DNA of 64,000 bases from a bacterium. Its GTDB lineage: Bacteria > Chloroflexota > Dormibacteria > Aeolococcales > Bog-877. The notes under the pieces are model-generated. The model was not told where the DNA came from and did not search any database. It was given only the letters and a program-made list of their open reading frames with translations. Below are positions 24,288 to 32,965 of the stretch, in pieces. The first letter of the stretch is position 1, and every line of letters starts with the position of its first letter. The position numbers and the translations under genes are program-made. The stretch is from the NCBI GenBank assembly GCA_021827985.1, contig JAKATL010000009.1, positions 1 through 64,000 of the forward strand, in the 5' to 3' direction.

Positions 24288-25373
24288 TCAGCCGCAGGGC
24301 CCCACCACCTCCGCGTTGGCGAAGTTGCCAGTCTGCTCCAGGTCCAGGGTGAGGCTTGGGGTGAGCAGGTAGAGCCCGCTGTCGGTGGTGAGCCAGGTGC
24401 CATGGGAGTCAGTGAACGTCGAGGAGACCTCGAAAGGTTGCAGGCTGTCCAGCCCCGCGCCGGCGAGCAGGCGGGTGGCTGTAGTGGGGGAGGTTGCCAC
24501 CTCCAGCGTGTTGGCCTGGGGCCCCTCCACCAACTCCACCGGCTGGCCGGCAGCGGTGACCCCGAGCAGGTTCACCGTGAGCCCGGGGGCGTACGACCAG
24601 CTGGTTACGGTTCCGGACGCCAGGTCGTAGCGCAGAACCTCGTCACCCGAGCCGCTGGAGGGTGGGTTCTGATCCTGTGGGTTGACCCCCGTGCCCCAGA
24701 TCGCGCCCTGGGAGCTGAGGTACCAGGTCTCGGCGGTCGAGGGGGGCAGCGCGGTGGTGACGCCGCCACCGGCGGCAGAGAGCCGGTATAGGCCCTGTGG
24801 CTGCGCCCCGGCCGTGCTCGCGGACGTGAGGTAGATCTCCTCGTTCACCCAGCCAACCACCTGATAGCTGACGCCGGTGGACAGCACCACATCGGAGTCA
24901 CTGGCCGGGGTTACCAGGTGGACGCTGCCGGTGGCCTGGTCGACGTAGGCATATTGGGTTCCGCTGGGGGATAGCTCGCCTGGGGTTGCCGGGAGCCAGC
25001 GGCCCAACGCCGGGTCCCAGCTCTCCTCGTCCTGGTCCCCCGACAGCACCGGGGGCGTGACGGTCTCCCATCCGCCACTGGGAGAGGTCGTGAGCGTGGT
25101 CGACGGTGCCAGCGCAACCTGCCCCTGGGGAAGCTGCATGAATCCCCCCTGCGGACTGCCCCCGCTGGGGTTGCTGGCCAGCCCCGAGCCGTACAGGGGG
25201 AGCCGGCAGCTCAGGCTGCCGACGGATGGGCTCGGGAGCGGCGATGGTGTGGCGGTGGCGGTGACCTGGGGGCTTGCCGTGGGCCGTGGAGACACCTTCG
25301 GGGCCGCGGCCCCACACCCTGCCAGCGCCAGGGACGCCAGACAAGCTCCTGGCAGCCATGGTCCGCGGCGCAT
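24288..25373 (-). CDS. Putative lipoprotein, beta-propeller-like
   Basis: A 361-residue secreted protein. The start ATG 25373 gives a signal peptide MRRGPWLPGACLASLALAGC with a lipobox cysteine at residue 20, followed by a Pro/Ser/Thr-rich linker. The body has repeated short strands such as SPSGTQYAYVDQATGSVHLV, SYQVVGWVNEEIYLT, WYLSSQGAIWGTGV and EVLRYDLASGTVTSW, suggestive of a propeller. No catalytic motif is recognised. A GTG at 25409 would add 12 residues. It converges with the ABC permease, two bases apart. Confidence 0.75.
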   Translation of the reverse strand: MRRGPWLPGACLASLALAGCGAAAPKVSPRPTASPQVTATATPSPLPSPSVGSLSCRLPLYGSGLASNPSGGSPQGGFMQLPQGQVALAPSTTLTTSPSGGWETVTPPVLSGDQDEESWDPALGRWLPATPGELSPSGTQYAYVDQATGSVHLVTPASDSDVVLSTGVSYQVVGWVNEEIYLTSASTAGAQPQGLYRLSAAGGGVTTALPPSTAETWYLSSQGAIWGTGVNPQDQNPPSSGSGDEVLRYDLASGTVTSWSYAPGLTVNLLGVTAAGQPVELVEGPQANTLEVATSPTTATRLLAGAGLDSLQPFEVSSTFTDSHGTWLTTDSGLYLLTPSLTLDLEQTGNFANAEVVGPCG

Positions 25374-25783
25374 CCGGCCTGAGACAGCCGTCTCCCTACC
25401 CGATCTCACGTCCCCAAGGATAGGCAGAGCCTGGAGGTACGCCTTCGGCGGAGACCGTGCGGCCCCCGTCCCCGGCTGTTCTTTCGTGGCTCGGGTCCAG
25501 GCGGGCGCGCCTTAGGTGTCGGGCATGGAGTCTGCGCGGGACGGCGTACCCAAGGCCCGCGATGCCCGCCCCGCGGCACACCCGTCGCTGACCGTATGGC
25601 TTCGGAGTTGCTCCGCGCGTCGCCGCCGACCCACACCGGCGCGCGGAGGCCAACCCCACGCGTTGGGCGCGGGCGCTGGCCGCATGGTTGGGCACCGCCC
25701 GACGGCCCCCCGAGGGGCGCTCACGGTCGGCACCGGGCAGAATCACCTCCCGGGCCACGCGCGGGAGGGGTCACAATCAGGAG
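25374..25783. other. Intergenic region
   Basis: About 410 bases between two divergent genes. Several frames stay open on both strands, none with a convincing start or motif. It should hold the promoters of the lipoprotein gene and the NifX-like gene. Confidence 0.4.
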
Positions 25784-26176
25784 ATGGCCGCTGACGCGGC
25801 TCAGCGCTCCGGTGGACCAGGTGGAGGAGGGGACGAGGTGGTGGTGTGCGTGCCGGTGACTGAGGGAGGAGACGTCGACCACAGCTGGGGAAGGGCCCGG
25901 CGGGTGGCGGTGGCAGGAGTGGCCGATGGGCGGGTCGTCTCCTGGGAGGAGTTCGACGTGGGCTGGGACGCGCTCCACGACTCTGGCAGGGAGGGGGGGC
26001 ACCACGCCCGGCTGGCCCGGTTCCTGCTGGAGCACCACGTCGAGGCGGTCGCCGCCGGCCACATGGGGGCGCCCATGGAGCACATGCTGGGCAAGATGGG
26101 GCTCTGGGTGGTCCTGGGCGCTTCCGGAGACGCCCGCCGTGCGGCCCTGGCCGCAGCCTCCAAGCCGACTCCCTAG
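25784..26176 (+). CDS. NifX/NifB-like (dinitrogenase Fe-Mo cofactor) domain protein
   Basis: A 130-residue protein with a single COG1433-type domain: VVVCVPVTEGGDVDHSWGRA, RVAVAGVADGRVVSWEEFDV, HHARLARFLLEHHVEAVAAG and HMLGKMGLWVVLGASGD. Such domains bind iron-sulfur or iron-molybdenum clusters in nitrogenase-related proteins, and also occur as stand-alone proteins of unknown role. No nitrogenase gene is near. The start at ATG 25784 has a weak ribosome-binding site very close by; an upstream or downstream GTG is possible. Confidence 0.75.
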   Translation: MAADAAQRSGGPGGGGDEVVVCVPVTEGGDVDHSWGRARRVAVAGVADGRVVSWEEFDVGWDALHDSGREGGHHARLARFLLEHHVEAVAAGHMGAPMEHMLGKMGLWVVLGASGDARRAALAAASKPTP

Positions 26177-26194
26177 TGACCGCCTCCGGGGTGG

Positions 26195-26887
26195 TCACTG
26201 TCCCAGCGTCAGTTTGGCGATGTATCCATTGGCCCGGTTCTCCAATCGTTGGTCGGCCCGCGAGTTGCAGCCGTCACTCTCATATCGAGCGGCGCTGTCA
26301 ACGCAGACCATGTTCACCATGCCCAGGTCGGACCGGTAGCGGGTTCCCCTGAAGGAGTACTGGACTACCAGCCCACCCATAAGCACAGTCTCCCCCACCC
26401 GCTGGCCACTGACCGCCACGGCCAGGGTCACATCCGAGTGAGCGGGGACCACGAATCCCGCGATGGCGGCCATCGGCCAGGTCCCATCGGCTCCCGGGCC
26501 GCCAGGCGTGGTCGGCGGCCAGCCCCTGCCGTCCTCGATCTGGTCCCCGCCCACCAGCACGGCGGTGTGCACCAGCCGGGGAAAGTGATCTCCCGGCACC
26601 GCCAGCAACTTCACGGAGGCCAGTCGGACGGAGGAGCCGGTGGCGTTCTGCGCCGACAGTGAGAAGATCACCACCCCGCCTGGGGGCGCAGCCGTCCCCG
26701 CGCCGGTCAGGACCGGGGCCCGCAGCGGGCCCGAGGTCGCGTTGGTCACCTGGATGCCGCCGCAGCCGCTGAGGGTGGCCACCAGGGTGGCTACAGTTAG
26801 CGGCAATACGGCTCCCAACGGCAGCGCGCCACAGATTCGTGGGGCGTATCTCTGGAGGCCGCGCCGTGTCCCCTGTGTCCGAGTCAC
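26195..26887 (-). CDS. Putative lipoprotein of unknown function
   Basis: A 230-residue secreted protein with a twin-Arg-containing n-region, hydrophobic core AVLPLTVATLVATLSGC and a lipobox cysteine, followed by GGIQVTNATSGP. The mature part has beta-rich stretches (GGVVIFSLSAQNATGSSVRL, HSDVTLAVAVSGQRVGETVL) of the kind seen in DUF4352/copper-chaperone-like folds, but no family is assigned. GTG 26887 is preferred because GGGGGA lies 9 bases upstream; TTG 26911 would add eight residues. It is 40 bases downstream of tRNA-Asn on the same strand. Confidence 0.7.
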   Translation of the reverse strand: MTRTQGTRRGLQRYAPRICGALPLGAVLPLTVATLVATLSGCGGIQVTNATSGPLRAPVLTGAGTAAPPGGVVIFSLSAQNATGSSVRLASVKLLAVPGDHFPRLVHTAVLVGGDQIEDGRGWPPTTPGGPGADGTWPMAAIAGFVVPAHSDVTLAVAVSGQRVGETVLMGGLVVQYSFRGTRYRSDLGMVNMVCVDSAARYESDGCNSRADQRLENRANGYIAKLTLGQ

Positions 26888-26926
26888 CAAAGGACGTCCC
26901 CCGTGGACCAACGGGCCGGTGGCGGG

Positions 26927-27001
26927 TGGCTCCGGAGCACGGATTCGAACCGTGAACCTTGCGGTTAACAGCCGCCTGCTCTACCGTTGAGCTACTCCGG
27001 A
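26927..27001 (-). tRNA. tRNA-Asn (GUU)
   Basis: The cloverleaf is complete. Acceptor TCCGGAG pairs with CTCCGGA, the D arm is GCTCAACGGTAGAGC, and the anticodon loop CTGTTAA gives GTT. The T arm is CACGG-TTCGAAT-CCGTG, with discriminator G and an encoded CCA (26929-26927). Confidence 0.95.
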
Positions 27002-27114
27002 ACGATCGCCGGTACAGTTTAGTCTGGCCGTCCCGGATGGCCGCTGCCGAGGACAGGTCCTCCGGCTCGTGGGACGTCTTTCGGCGACGACGAACTCGGT
27101 CTAGGAGGACCCCA

Positions 27115-29097
27115 ATGGCCCAGCGACGCCAACGTGCCTCGGGATATGAGCAGGCGTTCGAGTTCTTCCGACGGGTGCTGGAGCCGGGGCTCGACCTGCC
27201 GCTGGCGGCCACGGATTTCCAGCTGGCTCCCGGTGGACGCAGCGCCCTCTGGACTGCCGAGACCCGGACCGAGCTGGGGGGCAGGATGGGGTCCCGGGTC
27301 TACCTCACCGACCTGGACGCCGGCAGCTCCAGGCCGCTGCTGGCCGACGCGCTTCCCGCCCAGCACGGGGCGCGCTGGAGCCCTGCCGGGGACCGGGTCG
27401 GCCTGATCGCCACCATCGGCTCCGGGCAGCCAGCGGTGCACGTGGTGGATGCGGAGGCACCAAGTCGGTGGTTTGAGGTCGTGGTCCTCTCCGGCTTGGT
27501 GCCGGAGGCGCTGGAATGGTCGGAGGACGGAAGGATCCTGGTCCTGGCGGCGGAGGAGGGGGCGGAGATGGGCGTCACCTCGGGCTCGGGCCAGCTTCCC
27601 TCGGCTGGAGACACTGGCGCCGGGGAGCCGTGGTGGCCAGAGGTGCGCAGCGGGGGGCTCCGGGGCTGGCGCAGCGTTTACGCCGTAACGCCCCGGGGGG
27701 GGCGTTCGGAGCGGATCCTGCCCGAGGGGACCAACTGCTGGGAGTTCGCAGCGGTGGGGGATCTCGTTCTGGCGGTGGTGTCCGACCGCCCCACCGAGGG
27801 CGACTGGACCCACTCCCGGCTCGAGCTGTTGGACCTCCAGACCGGTGAACGACGGGTGGTGTACCGGCCGCGGCGCCAGCTTCGGTCGCCGGTTATCTCC
27901 CCGGACGGGTCCCGACTGGCGGTGGTGGAGGGGCTGGCCAGCGACCGGGGCATCGTCTATGGAGACATCCGGGAGTTCCCCACCGGCGGGGGGGACGGCC
28001 GGGTCCTGCCCTGCGCCGGCACCGACGTCTCCTACCTTCGATTCCGCGATCCTTCCCACCTCCTCGCCACCGGGGTGCGCCACCAGGACACCGTGGTTGC
28101 CGAACTGGACCTCGAGCACGGGTCTGTCGAAGTCCACCTGCAGGACCTGGTGACCACCTCCGGCCGGTTCACCCCCGACGCCGCTCCCCACCCCGAAGGA
28201 GGGGCGTTGCTGGCCCTGGAGTCGTGGGGCTCTCCGCCCATCCTGGCCCGCGTGGACCGGGGTCGCGTGTCGGAGATCGCCTCCCTCTCCCACCCGGGGT
28301 TCGAGTGGCTGGCGGGCCAGATTGGCACCGTCCGGGAGGTGTCCTGGGCCGCCCCCGACGGGTTGGAGATCTCTGGCCTTCTGGTCGAGCCACGGCAGGG
28401 ATCCAGGCCCTATCCCACCATCCTCACCGTCCACGGAGGACCCGTGGGCCGCTGGGAGTCGGAGTGGCCAGGGCGCGACCTGCTCCAATACGCCTACCTC
28501 TCAGCACAGGGCTTCGCCCTCTTCATGCCCAACCCCAGGGGCAGCTGCGGGCGGGGCCAGGAGTTCCTGGAGCTGGAGGTTGGCGACTATGGCGGGGCCG
28601 AGGTCCAGGATCACCTGGCCGGCCTGGATCGCCTCACAGCCGAGGGCGTCGCCGATCCTCGGCGCCTGGGCGTCCTGGGGGTGAGCCACGGTGGCTACAT
28701 GGCCTGCTGGATAACCACCAGGACCGACCGGTTCGCCGCGGCGGTGGCGGGATCCCCGGTCACCGACTGGTACAGCCAGCACTTCGCCAGCAACATCCCG
28801 GACTTCGACGCCCAGTTCCTGGGCGTGGGTGGGCCGGGACCCGGGGGGCCCTACTTCGAACGCAGCCCGGTGTTCTTCGCCGAACGGTCGCGCACCCCCA
28901 CCCTCCTCACCGCCGGCCAGCTGGACCGCTGCACCCCGCCCGGGCAGGCAGTGGAGTTCCATGAGGCGCTGCTCGCTGCGGGTGTCGAGACCGAGCTGGC
29001 GCTGTACCCGGAGGAGGGACATGGGGTGCGCGATACCCTGGCCAAGGCCGACTTCGCCGCCCGCACCTGCGCCTGGTTCGAGCGCTGGATGGGCTGA
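27115..29097 (+). CDS. S9 family serine peptidase (acylaminoacyl/prolyl oligopeptidase type)
   Basis: A 660-residue peptidase with an N-terminal seven-bladed-propeller region (residues about 20-400, repeated segments such as HGARWSPAGDRVGLIATIG and LRSPVISPDGSRLAVVEG) and a C-terminal alpha/beta hydrolase. The catalytic triad is Ser524 in GVSHGGYMA, Asp604 in AGQLDRCTPP and His636 in PEEGHGVRD. The oxyanion region is TVHGGPVGRWESEW. The start ATG 27115 has AGGAGG 7 bases upstream. It lacks a signal peptide, so it is probably cytoplasmic, degrading short peptides. It stands alone between tRNA-Asn and the ClC gene. Confidence 0.93.
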   Translation: MAQRRQRASGYEQAFEFFRRVLEPGLDLPLAATDFQLAPGGRSALWTAETRTELGGRMGSRVYLTDLDAGSSRPLLADALPAQHGARWSPAGDRVGLIATIGSGQPAVHVVDAEAPSRWFEVVVLSGLVPEALEWSEDGRILVLAAEEGAEMGVTSGSGQLPSAGDTGAGEPWWPEVRSGGLRGWRSVYAVTPRGGRSERILPEGTNCWEFAAVGDLVLAVVSDRPTEGDWTHSRLELLDLQTGERRVVYRPRRQLRSPVISPDGSRLAVVEGLASDRGIVYGDIREFPTGGGDGRVLPCAGTDVSYLRFRDPSHLLATGVRHQDTVVAELDLEHGSVEVHLQDLVTTSGRFTPDAAPHPEGGALLALESWGSPPILARVDRGRVSEIASLSHPGFEWLAGQIGTVREVSWAAPDGLEISGLLVEPRQGSRPYPTILTVHGGPVGRWESEWPGRDLLQYAYLSAQGFALFMPNPRGSCGRGQEFLELEVGDYGGAEVQDHLAGLDRLTAEGVADPRRLGVLGVSHGGYMACWITTRTDRFAAAVAGSPVTDWYSQHFASNIPDFDAQFLGVGGPGPGGPYFERSPVFFAERSRTPTLLTAGQLDRCTPPGQAVEFHEALLAAGVETELALYPEEGHGVRDTLAKADFAARTCAWFERWMG

Positions 29098-29160
29098 CGG
29101 GCCCTTTCGGAGTCGGGCCGCAGCCCCTGGTGGAGATGGTTCACTCCGGGATTGCGGACC

Positions 29161-31194
29161 TCAGCTCCCGCTCTCGTGGTCTGCTCCACCCTTGAGCAGG
29201 GTGCGCACGGTGCCCTCCAGGGCGGACGGCAGGAGCACCGTCACGCGGTCTCCGGGCTCCAGGCGGGTGTCCCCCCGGGGAGGCGCCGAGAGCCCACCGT
29301 GCCTCACCGCCACCACCAGGGAGGCGGGGGGCCACGGCACGTCCCTCACCGCCTGGTGGGCACCCCGGTCGCCTTCGCGGACGTCCAGCGAAACCAGCGA
29401 GTAGCCCCGTAGAGGGTTGTGGGGGGCGCGCGCTGCCGCCGCCGGGGAATCGGCACCCCAGGACGCCGCCCGAGCTCCGGCCGGGGTCTGCCGCACTGTC
29501 TGCCCCAGCCGCCTCGCGAACTCCCGCAAGAGGTCGCGGCTGTCCAACCAACCCACCACCGAGTCCCCGTCCTCGCCCATCACCGGGAGCCCCTGCCGAC
29601 CGTACACCAGCAGCTGGCGCAGGGCCTGCTCCAGAGTCTCGTTGGGGAACAGGGCGTGGGGACCCTGGGCATCCGAGGCGTCGACCGCTGGCGCCTCGCC
29701 CGCCGGCGGTGGCGGCAGCAGGTCGGAGAGCACGTCCTCAAGCTCCCGGCCACCCACCACCCCCTCTGGCACCGGGCGCATCACCTCGGCGACCCGCAGC
29801 TGCTGCCAGAGATTGGACGGCCGGGGCCGGTCGATATCGATCCCTCGGCGGAGGAGCTTGGTGGTGTATATGGTCCCGTAGCTGAGCTGGCGGCTTATGA
29901 CGGTGGAGATGGCCACGGTGATCATCAGCGCCACCACGATGTTGTGATCCCCGGTCATCTCGAAGACCGAGGCCACGGCGGTGATCGGGGCCCGGGCCGC
30001 GGCGCCGAAGACCGCGCCCATGGCGATCATCCCGTACACCGCCGGCGGTCCCGCCACCGGGCCCACCAGAGCATGCAGCGCCACCCCGTAGGCTGTCCCC
30101 AGCGCGGCACCGATGAACAGGGATGGAGCGAACACCCCTCCGGATCCGCCGATCCCGATGGTGACACTGGCGGCCACGATCTTCCCTACCACGAGCACCA
30201 CCAGGAACCAGAGCGCGTAGGGATTGGCGATCACGTGCTCGAGCACCGGATAGCCGACGCCGTACAGCTGCGGCACCGCGAGCAGGATCAGTCCCAGGGC
30301 CGCACCGAAGACCGCCGGCCGCGCCCACTCGGGACGGCCGCGCCAGAGCCGGTCGAACAGGTCCTCGGCGCGGTAGAGGACAGTCTTGAAGCCCACTCCC
30401 CCGACGGCCGCCACCACCCCGAGGACCGCACAGAATAGGTAGTCCCAGTCGTTTGCGAGGGAGAGCGCCGGCACGTTGAAGATGGGCGCCCCGCCGAAGG
30501 CCAGGCGGCTCACCACATCGGCGGCGGCGCTGGCGATCAGGACCAGGACCGTAGCCTCTAGGGAGAGTTCCTGGAGGATGAGTTCCAGGCCGAAGAAGGC
30601 CCCGGTGATAGGCGCGTTGAAGGTGCCGCTGATCCCTCCGGCGGCTCCGCAGGCGACCAGGAGGCGCATCCGGCCCTCGGACATCCGGATCAGCTGCCCG
30701 ACGGTCGACCCGAAGGCCGAGCCGATCTGCACGATCGGGCCCTCCCGCCCCACCGACCCTCCACCTCCGATGCAGAGCGAGGACGCCAGCGCCTTGACCA
30801 CGGTCACCTGAGGACGGATCCGGCCGCCGTTCTCGGCCACCGCGAGCATCACTTCGGGCACGCCGTGCCCGCGGGCCTCTCGAGCGAAGAAGTAGATCAA
30901 GGGGCCGAAGATGAGCCCGGCAACGATCGGGGCCAGGAGATAGAACCACATCCCCAGGAAGGGGAAGTGGGCGCTGACTATGCGCCCCTGCTGGCCGAAG
31001 TTGGGGTGGCCGGTGAAGGCCGCCGTGAAGCCGAAGATCATCAGACGGAAGACGATGGCCCCGGCCCCCGCTCCCAGGCCCACCAGCAGGGTGACCACCC
31101 CCAGACCGAGTGGCTGAGAACGCAGCCAGGCGGCCACCCGGCCGGCCCGCTCCCGCCACCGGCGCCCCCGGGACCGGTTCGCCAGCCTACTCAC
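29161..31194 (-). CDS. ClC chloride channel/antiporter with CBS and TrkA-C domains
   Basis: A 677-residue membrane protein. The transport core (residues about 25-430) shows the ClC motifs: GGGGSVGREGPIVQIGSAFG with the gating-glutamate sequence GREGP, and GIGGSGGVFAPSLFIGAALG with GxFxP. The cytoplasmic part has one or two CBS motifs (MRPVPEGVVG, LLVYGRQGLPVMGEDGD) and ends in a TrkA-C-like domain (SAPPRGDTRLEPGDRVTVLL). The channel region should move chloride, the tail probably senses nucleotides. Start GTG 31194 overlaps the tetR stop, so the pair is translationally coupled; the frame upstream of it is inside tetR. Confidence 0.92.
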   Translation of the reverse strand: MSRLANRSRGRRWRERAGRVAAWLRSQPLGLGVVTLLVGLGAGAGAIVFRLMIFGFTAAFTGHPNFGQQGRIVSAHFPFLGMWFYLLAPIVAGLIFGPLIYFFAREARGHGVPEVMLAVAENGGRIRPQVTVVKALASSLCIGGGGSVGREGPIVQIGSAFGSTVGQLIRMSEGRMRLLVACGAAGGISGTFNAPITGAFFGLELILQELSLEATVLVLIASAAADVVSRLAFGGAPIFNVPALSLANDWDYLFCAVLGVVAAVGGVGFKTVLYRAEDLFDRLWRGRPEWARPAVFGAALGLILLAVPQLYGVGYPVLEHVIANPYALWFLVVLVVGKIVAASVTIGIGGSGGVFAPSLFIGAALGTAYGVALHALVGPVAGPPAVYGMIAMGAVFGAAARAPITAVASVFEMTGDHNIVVALMITVAISTVISRQLSYGTIYTTKLLRRGIDIDRPRPSNLWQQLRVAEVMRPVPEGVVGGRELEDVLSDLLPPPPAGEAPAVDASDAQGPHALFPNETLEQALRQLLVYGRQGLPVMGEDGDSVVGWLDSRDLLREFARRLGQTVRQTPAGARAASWGADSPAAAARAPHNPLRGYSLVSLDVREGDRGAHQAVRDVPWPPASLVVAVRHGGLSAPPRGDTRLEPGDRVTVLLPSALEGTVRTLLKGGADHESGS

Positions 31195-31786
31195 GGGCCA
31201 GTCCCGCCAGCAGCAGGTCCACAGCGCGGGAGATGTTCTCCCAGCGGAAGGCATTGGGATCCAGCCCGGCGTGGAGGGACAGACCGTCGCCGACGGCCAG
31301 CAGCAGAGAGGCCAGGGCGTTGGCCGGGGTGTCCGACAACTCACCCACCCGCACCCCCTCCTCGATCCAGGCCCGCAGGCGGCCCCTTCTCTCCGCCACC
31401 TTGCTGGCCAGCAACGCCCTGACCGCGGCCTGGTTCGGCATCTCCGCCCAGAGGTCGGCGCGCACCTGGGCCCTTCCCCGGTCCCGGGAGAGCATCGCCC
31501 GGGCGAAGCCCCGCAGCCGCCTCAGCGCGTTGGCCTCCGAGCCCTCCATCCGCTCCATGACCCCATCGAGCTCGGTGGCGTCCTGCTCCAAAAGGGCCAG
31601 CAGGAAGTCCTGCTTGCTCCGGAAGTGCCCGTAGAAGGCCCCCTTGCTCACTCCCGCCTCGGCGCACAGCTGGTCGACCGTCAGCTGGGGGAACGTGGTC
31701 TGGCGCAGGCAGCGCCAGCCCGCCTCAAGCAGCTCGCCGCGCCGGCTCTGCCGGGTCTGCTCCGAAACCTTGGGCACGAGACCCAC
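31187..31786 (-). CDS. TetR-family transcriptional regulator
   Basis: A 199-residue repressor with an N-terminal TetR helix-turn-helix (residues about 15-60: LLEAGWRCLRQTTFPQLTVD, LCAEAGVSKGAFYGHFRSKQ) and a helical ligand domain. Its start is 12 bases from a palindromic operator, so it probably represses its own operon, which includes the overlapping ClC gene. The ligand is not predictable. The coupling to a chloride channel gene is unusual for TetR regulators, which more often control efflux pumps. Confidence 0.92.
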   Translation of the reverse strand: MGLVPKVSEQTRQSRRGELLEAGWRCLRQTTFPQLTVDQLCAEAGVSKGAFYGHFRSKQDFLLALLEQDATELDGVMERMEGSEANALRRLRGFARAMLSRDRGRAQVRADLWAEMPNQAAVRALLASKVAERRGRLRAWIEEGVRVGELSDTPANALASLLLAVGDGLSLHAGLDPNAFRWENISRAVDLLLAGLARE

Positions 31787-31794
31787 GATACTTC

Positions 31795-31818
31795 AAAAAC
31801 CGACCAGTCGGTCTTTTT
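31795..31818. promoter_or_regulatory. TetR operator palindrome
   Basis: ACCGAC-CA-GTCGGT (31799-31812) is a perfect inverted repeat, flanked by A-run and T-run that extend the symmetry. This is a standard TetR-type half-site arrangement with ACCGACNNGTCGGT, located just upstream of the tetR start. Confidence 0.82.
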
Positions 31819-31857
31819 AGGCCCGCCAGCCCAGGTAGTCTCTCGCGGCCCCGGGGG

Positions 31858-32964
31858 CTACTCCAGGTAGTCCTTGAGCTTGATGCTCCGGGACGGGTGG
31901 CGAAGCTTGCGCAGCGCCTTGGCCTCGATCTGACGGATTCGCTCCCTCGTGACCCCGAAGCGCTTGCCCACCTCCTCCAGGGTGCGCTGGTGGCCGTCGA
32001 TCAGGCCGAAGCGCAGCTGCAGCACCCGCCGCTCCCTCGGGGTGAGGGTGTCGAGGATGTCCTCCACCTCAGTGTGGAGCATGGTGAGGGAGGCCGCCTC
32101 CGAGGGTGCCACCGCCTCGCTGTCGGGCACGAAGTCACCGAGGTGGGAATCCTCCTCCTCACCGATGGGGGTTTCCAGTGAGACCGGGTCCTGGGCCACC
32201 TTGATGATCTCCCGGACGCGTTCGGGAGTGATCCCCATCTCCTCCCCGATCTCGGCGTCCGAAGGCTCGCGCCCGAGCTCCTGCAGCAGGCGGCGGGAGA
32301 TGCGCACCAGCTTGTTGATGGTCTCCACCATGTGCACCGGTATCCGGATCGTCCGGGCCTGGTCGGCGATGGCCCGGGTGATGGCCTGGCGGATCCACCA
32401 GGTGGCGTAGGTGGAGAACTTGAAGCCCTTCTGATAGTCGAACTTCTCCACCGCGCGGATGAGCCCCATGTTGCCCTCTTGGATCAGGTCCAGGAACGAC
32501 ATCCCCCGGCCGATGTACTTCTTGGCGATGGACACCACCAGTCGCAGGTTGGCCTCGGTCAGCCGGTGCTTGGCGTCCTCATCTCCCTGCTCGATCAGCT
32601 TGGCCAGGTAGACCTCGTCCTCGGCCTTGAGGAGCGACACCCTGCCGATCTCCTTGAGGTACATGCGGACCGGGTCGTCGAGGGAGACCGCGTCGGCGTC
32701 CGCCGCCAGCATCTCGTCGTCGATCTCCTCGGCCTCGAAGTCCTTGTCGCTGTCGGTGACGGCGATCCCCATCTCCCGGAAGAGGGCGAAGAGACGCTCC
32801 AGCTGATCGGGGTCGGCATCCAGCTCGGGGAATGGATCGAGGATCTCGTTGGGGGTCAGGAAACCCTGCTCCTTTCCCTTCAGGATCAGCTGCTCTGCCG
32901 CCCTGACCAGATCCTCGGTTCGGGGCGCCGCCGCCGGCGCCACCACCTTCATCGCCCTTGCCAA
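31858..32964 (-). CDS. rpoD: Primary RNA polymerase sigma factor
   Basis: A 368-residue sigma-70. Region 1.1-like N-terminus is followed by region 1.2 ([17 protein letters not shown]), region 2 ([40 protein letters not shown]), region 3 ([15 protein letters not shown]) and region 4 with the -35 recognition helix ([20 protein letters not shown]). The motif set is that of housekeeping RpoD/SigA, of the short type found in Gram-positive-like lineages. It follows dnaG with 1 base between stop and start, in the classic dnaG-rpoD macromolecular synthesis operon (rpsU absent). Confidence 0.96.
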   Translation of the reverse strand: MARAMKVVAPAAAPRTEDLVRAAEQLILKGKEQGFLTPNEILDPFPELDADPDQLERLFALFREMGIAVTDSDKDFEAEEIDDEMLAADADAVSLDDPVRMYLKEIGRVSLLKAEDEVYLAKLIEQGDEDAKHRLTEANLRLVVSIAKKYIGRGMSFLDLIQEGNMGLIRAVEKFDYQKGFKFSTYATWWIRQAITRAIADQARTIRIPVHMVETINKLVRISRRLLQELGREPSDAEIGEEMGITPERVREIIKVAQDPVSLETPIGEEEDSHLGDFVPDSEAVAPSEAASLTMLHTEVEDILDTLTPRERRVLQLRFGLIDGHQRTLEEVGKRFGVTRERIRQIEAKALRKLRHPSRSIKLKDYLE

Positions 32965-32965
32965 C

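Noticed and set aside
25516-25794. Possible small protein between lipoprotein and NifX-like genes
   Set aside because: Arg/Pro/Gly-rich random-looking composition with no start signal; open on several frames because of base composition.
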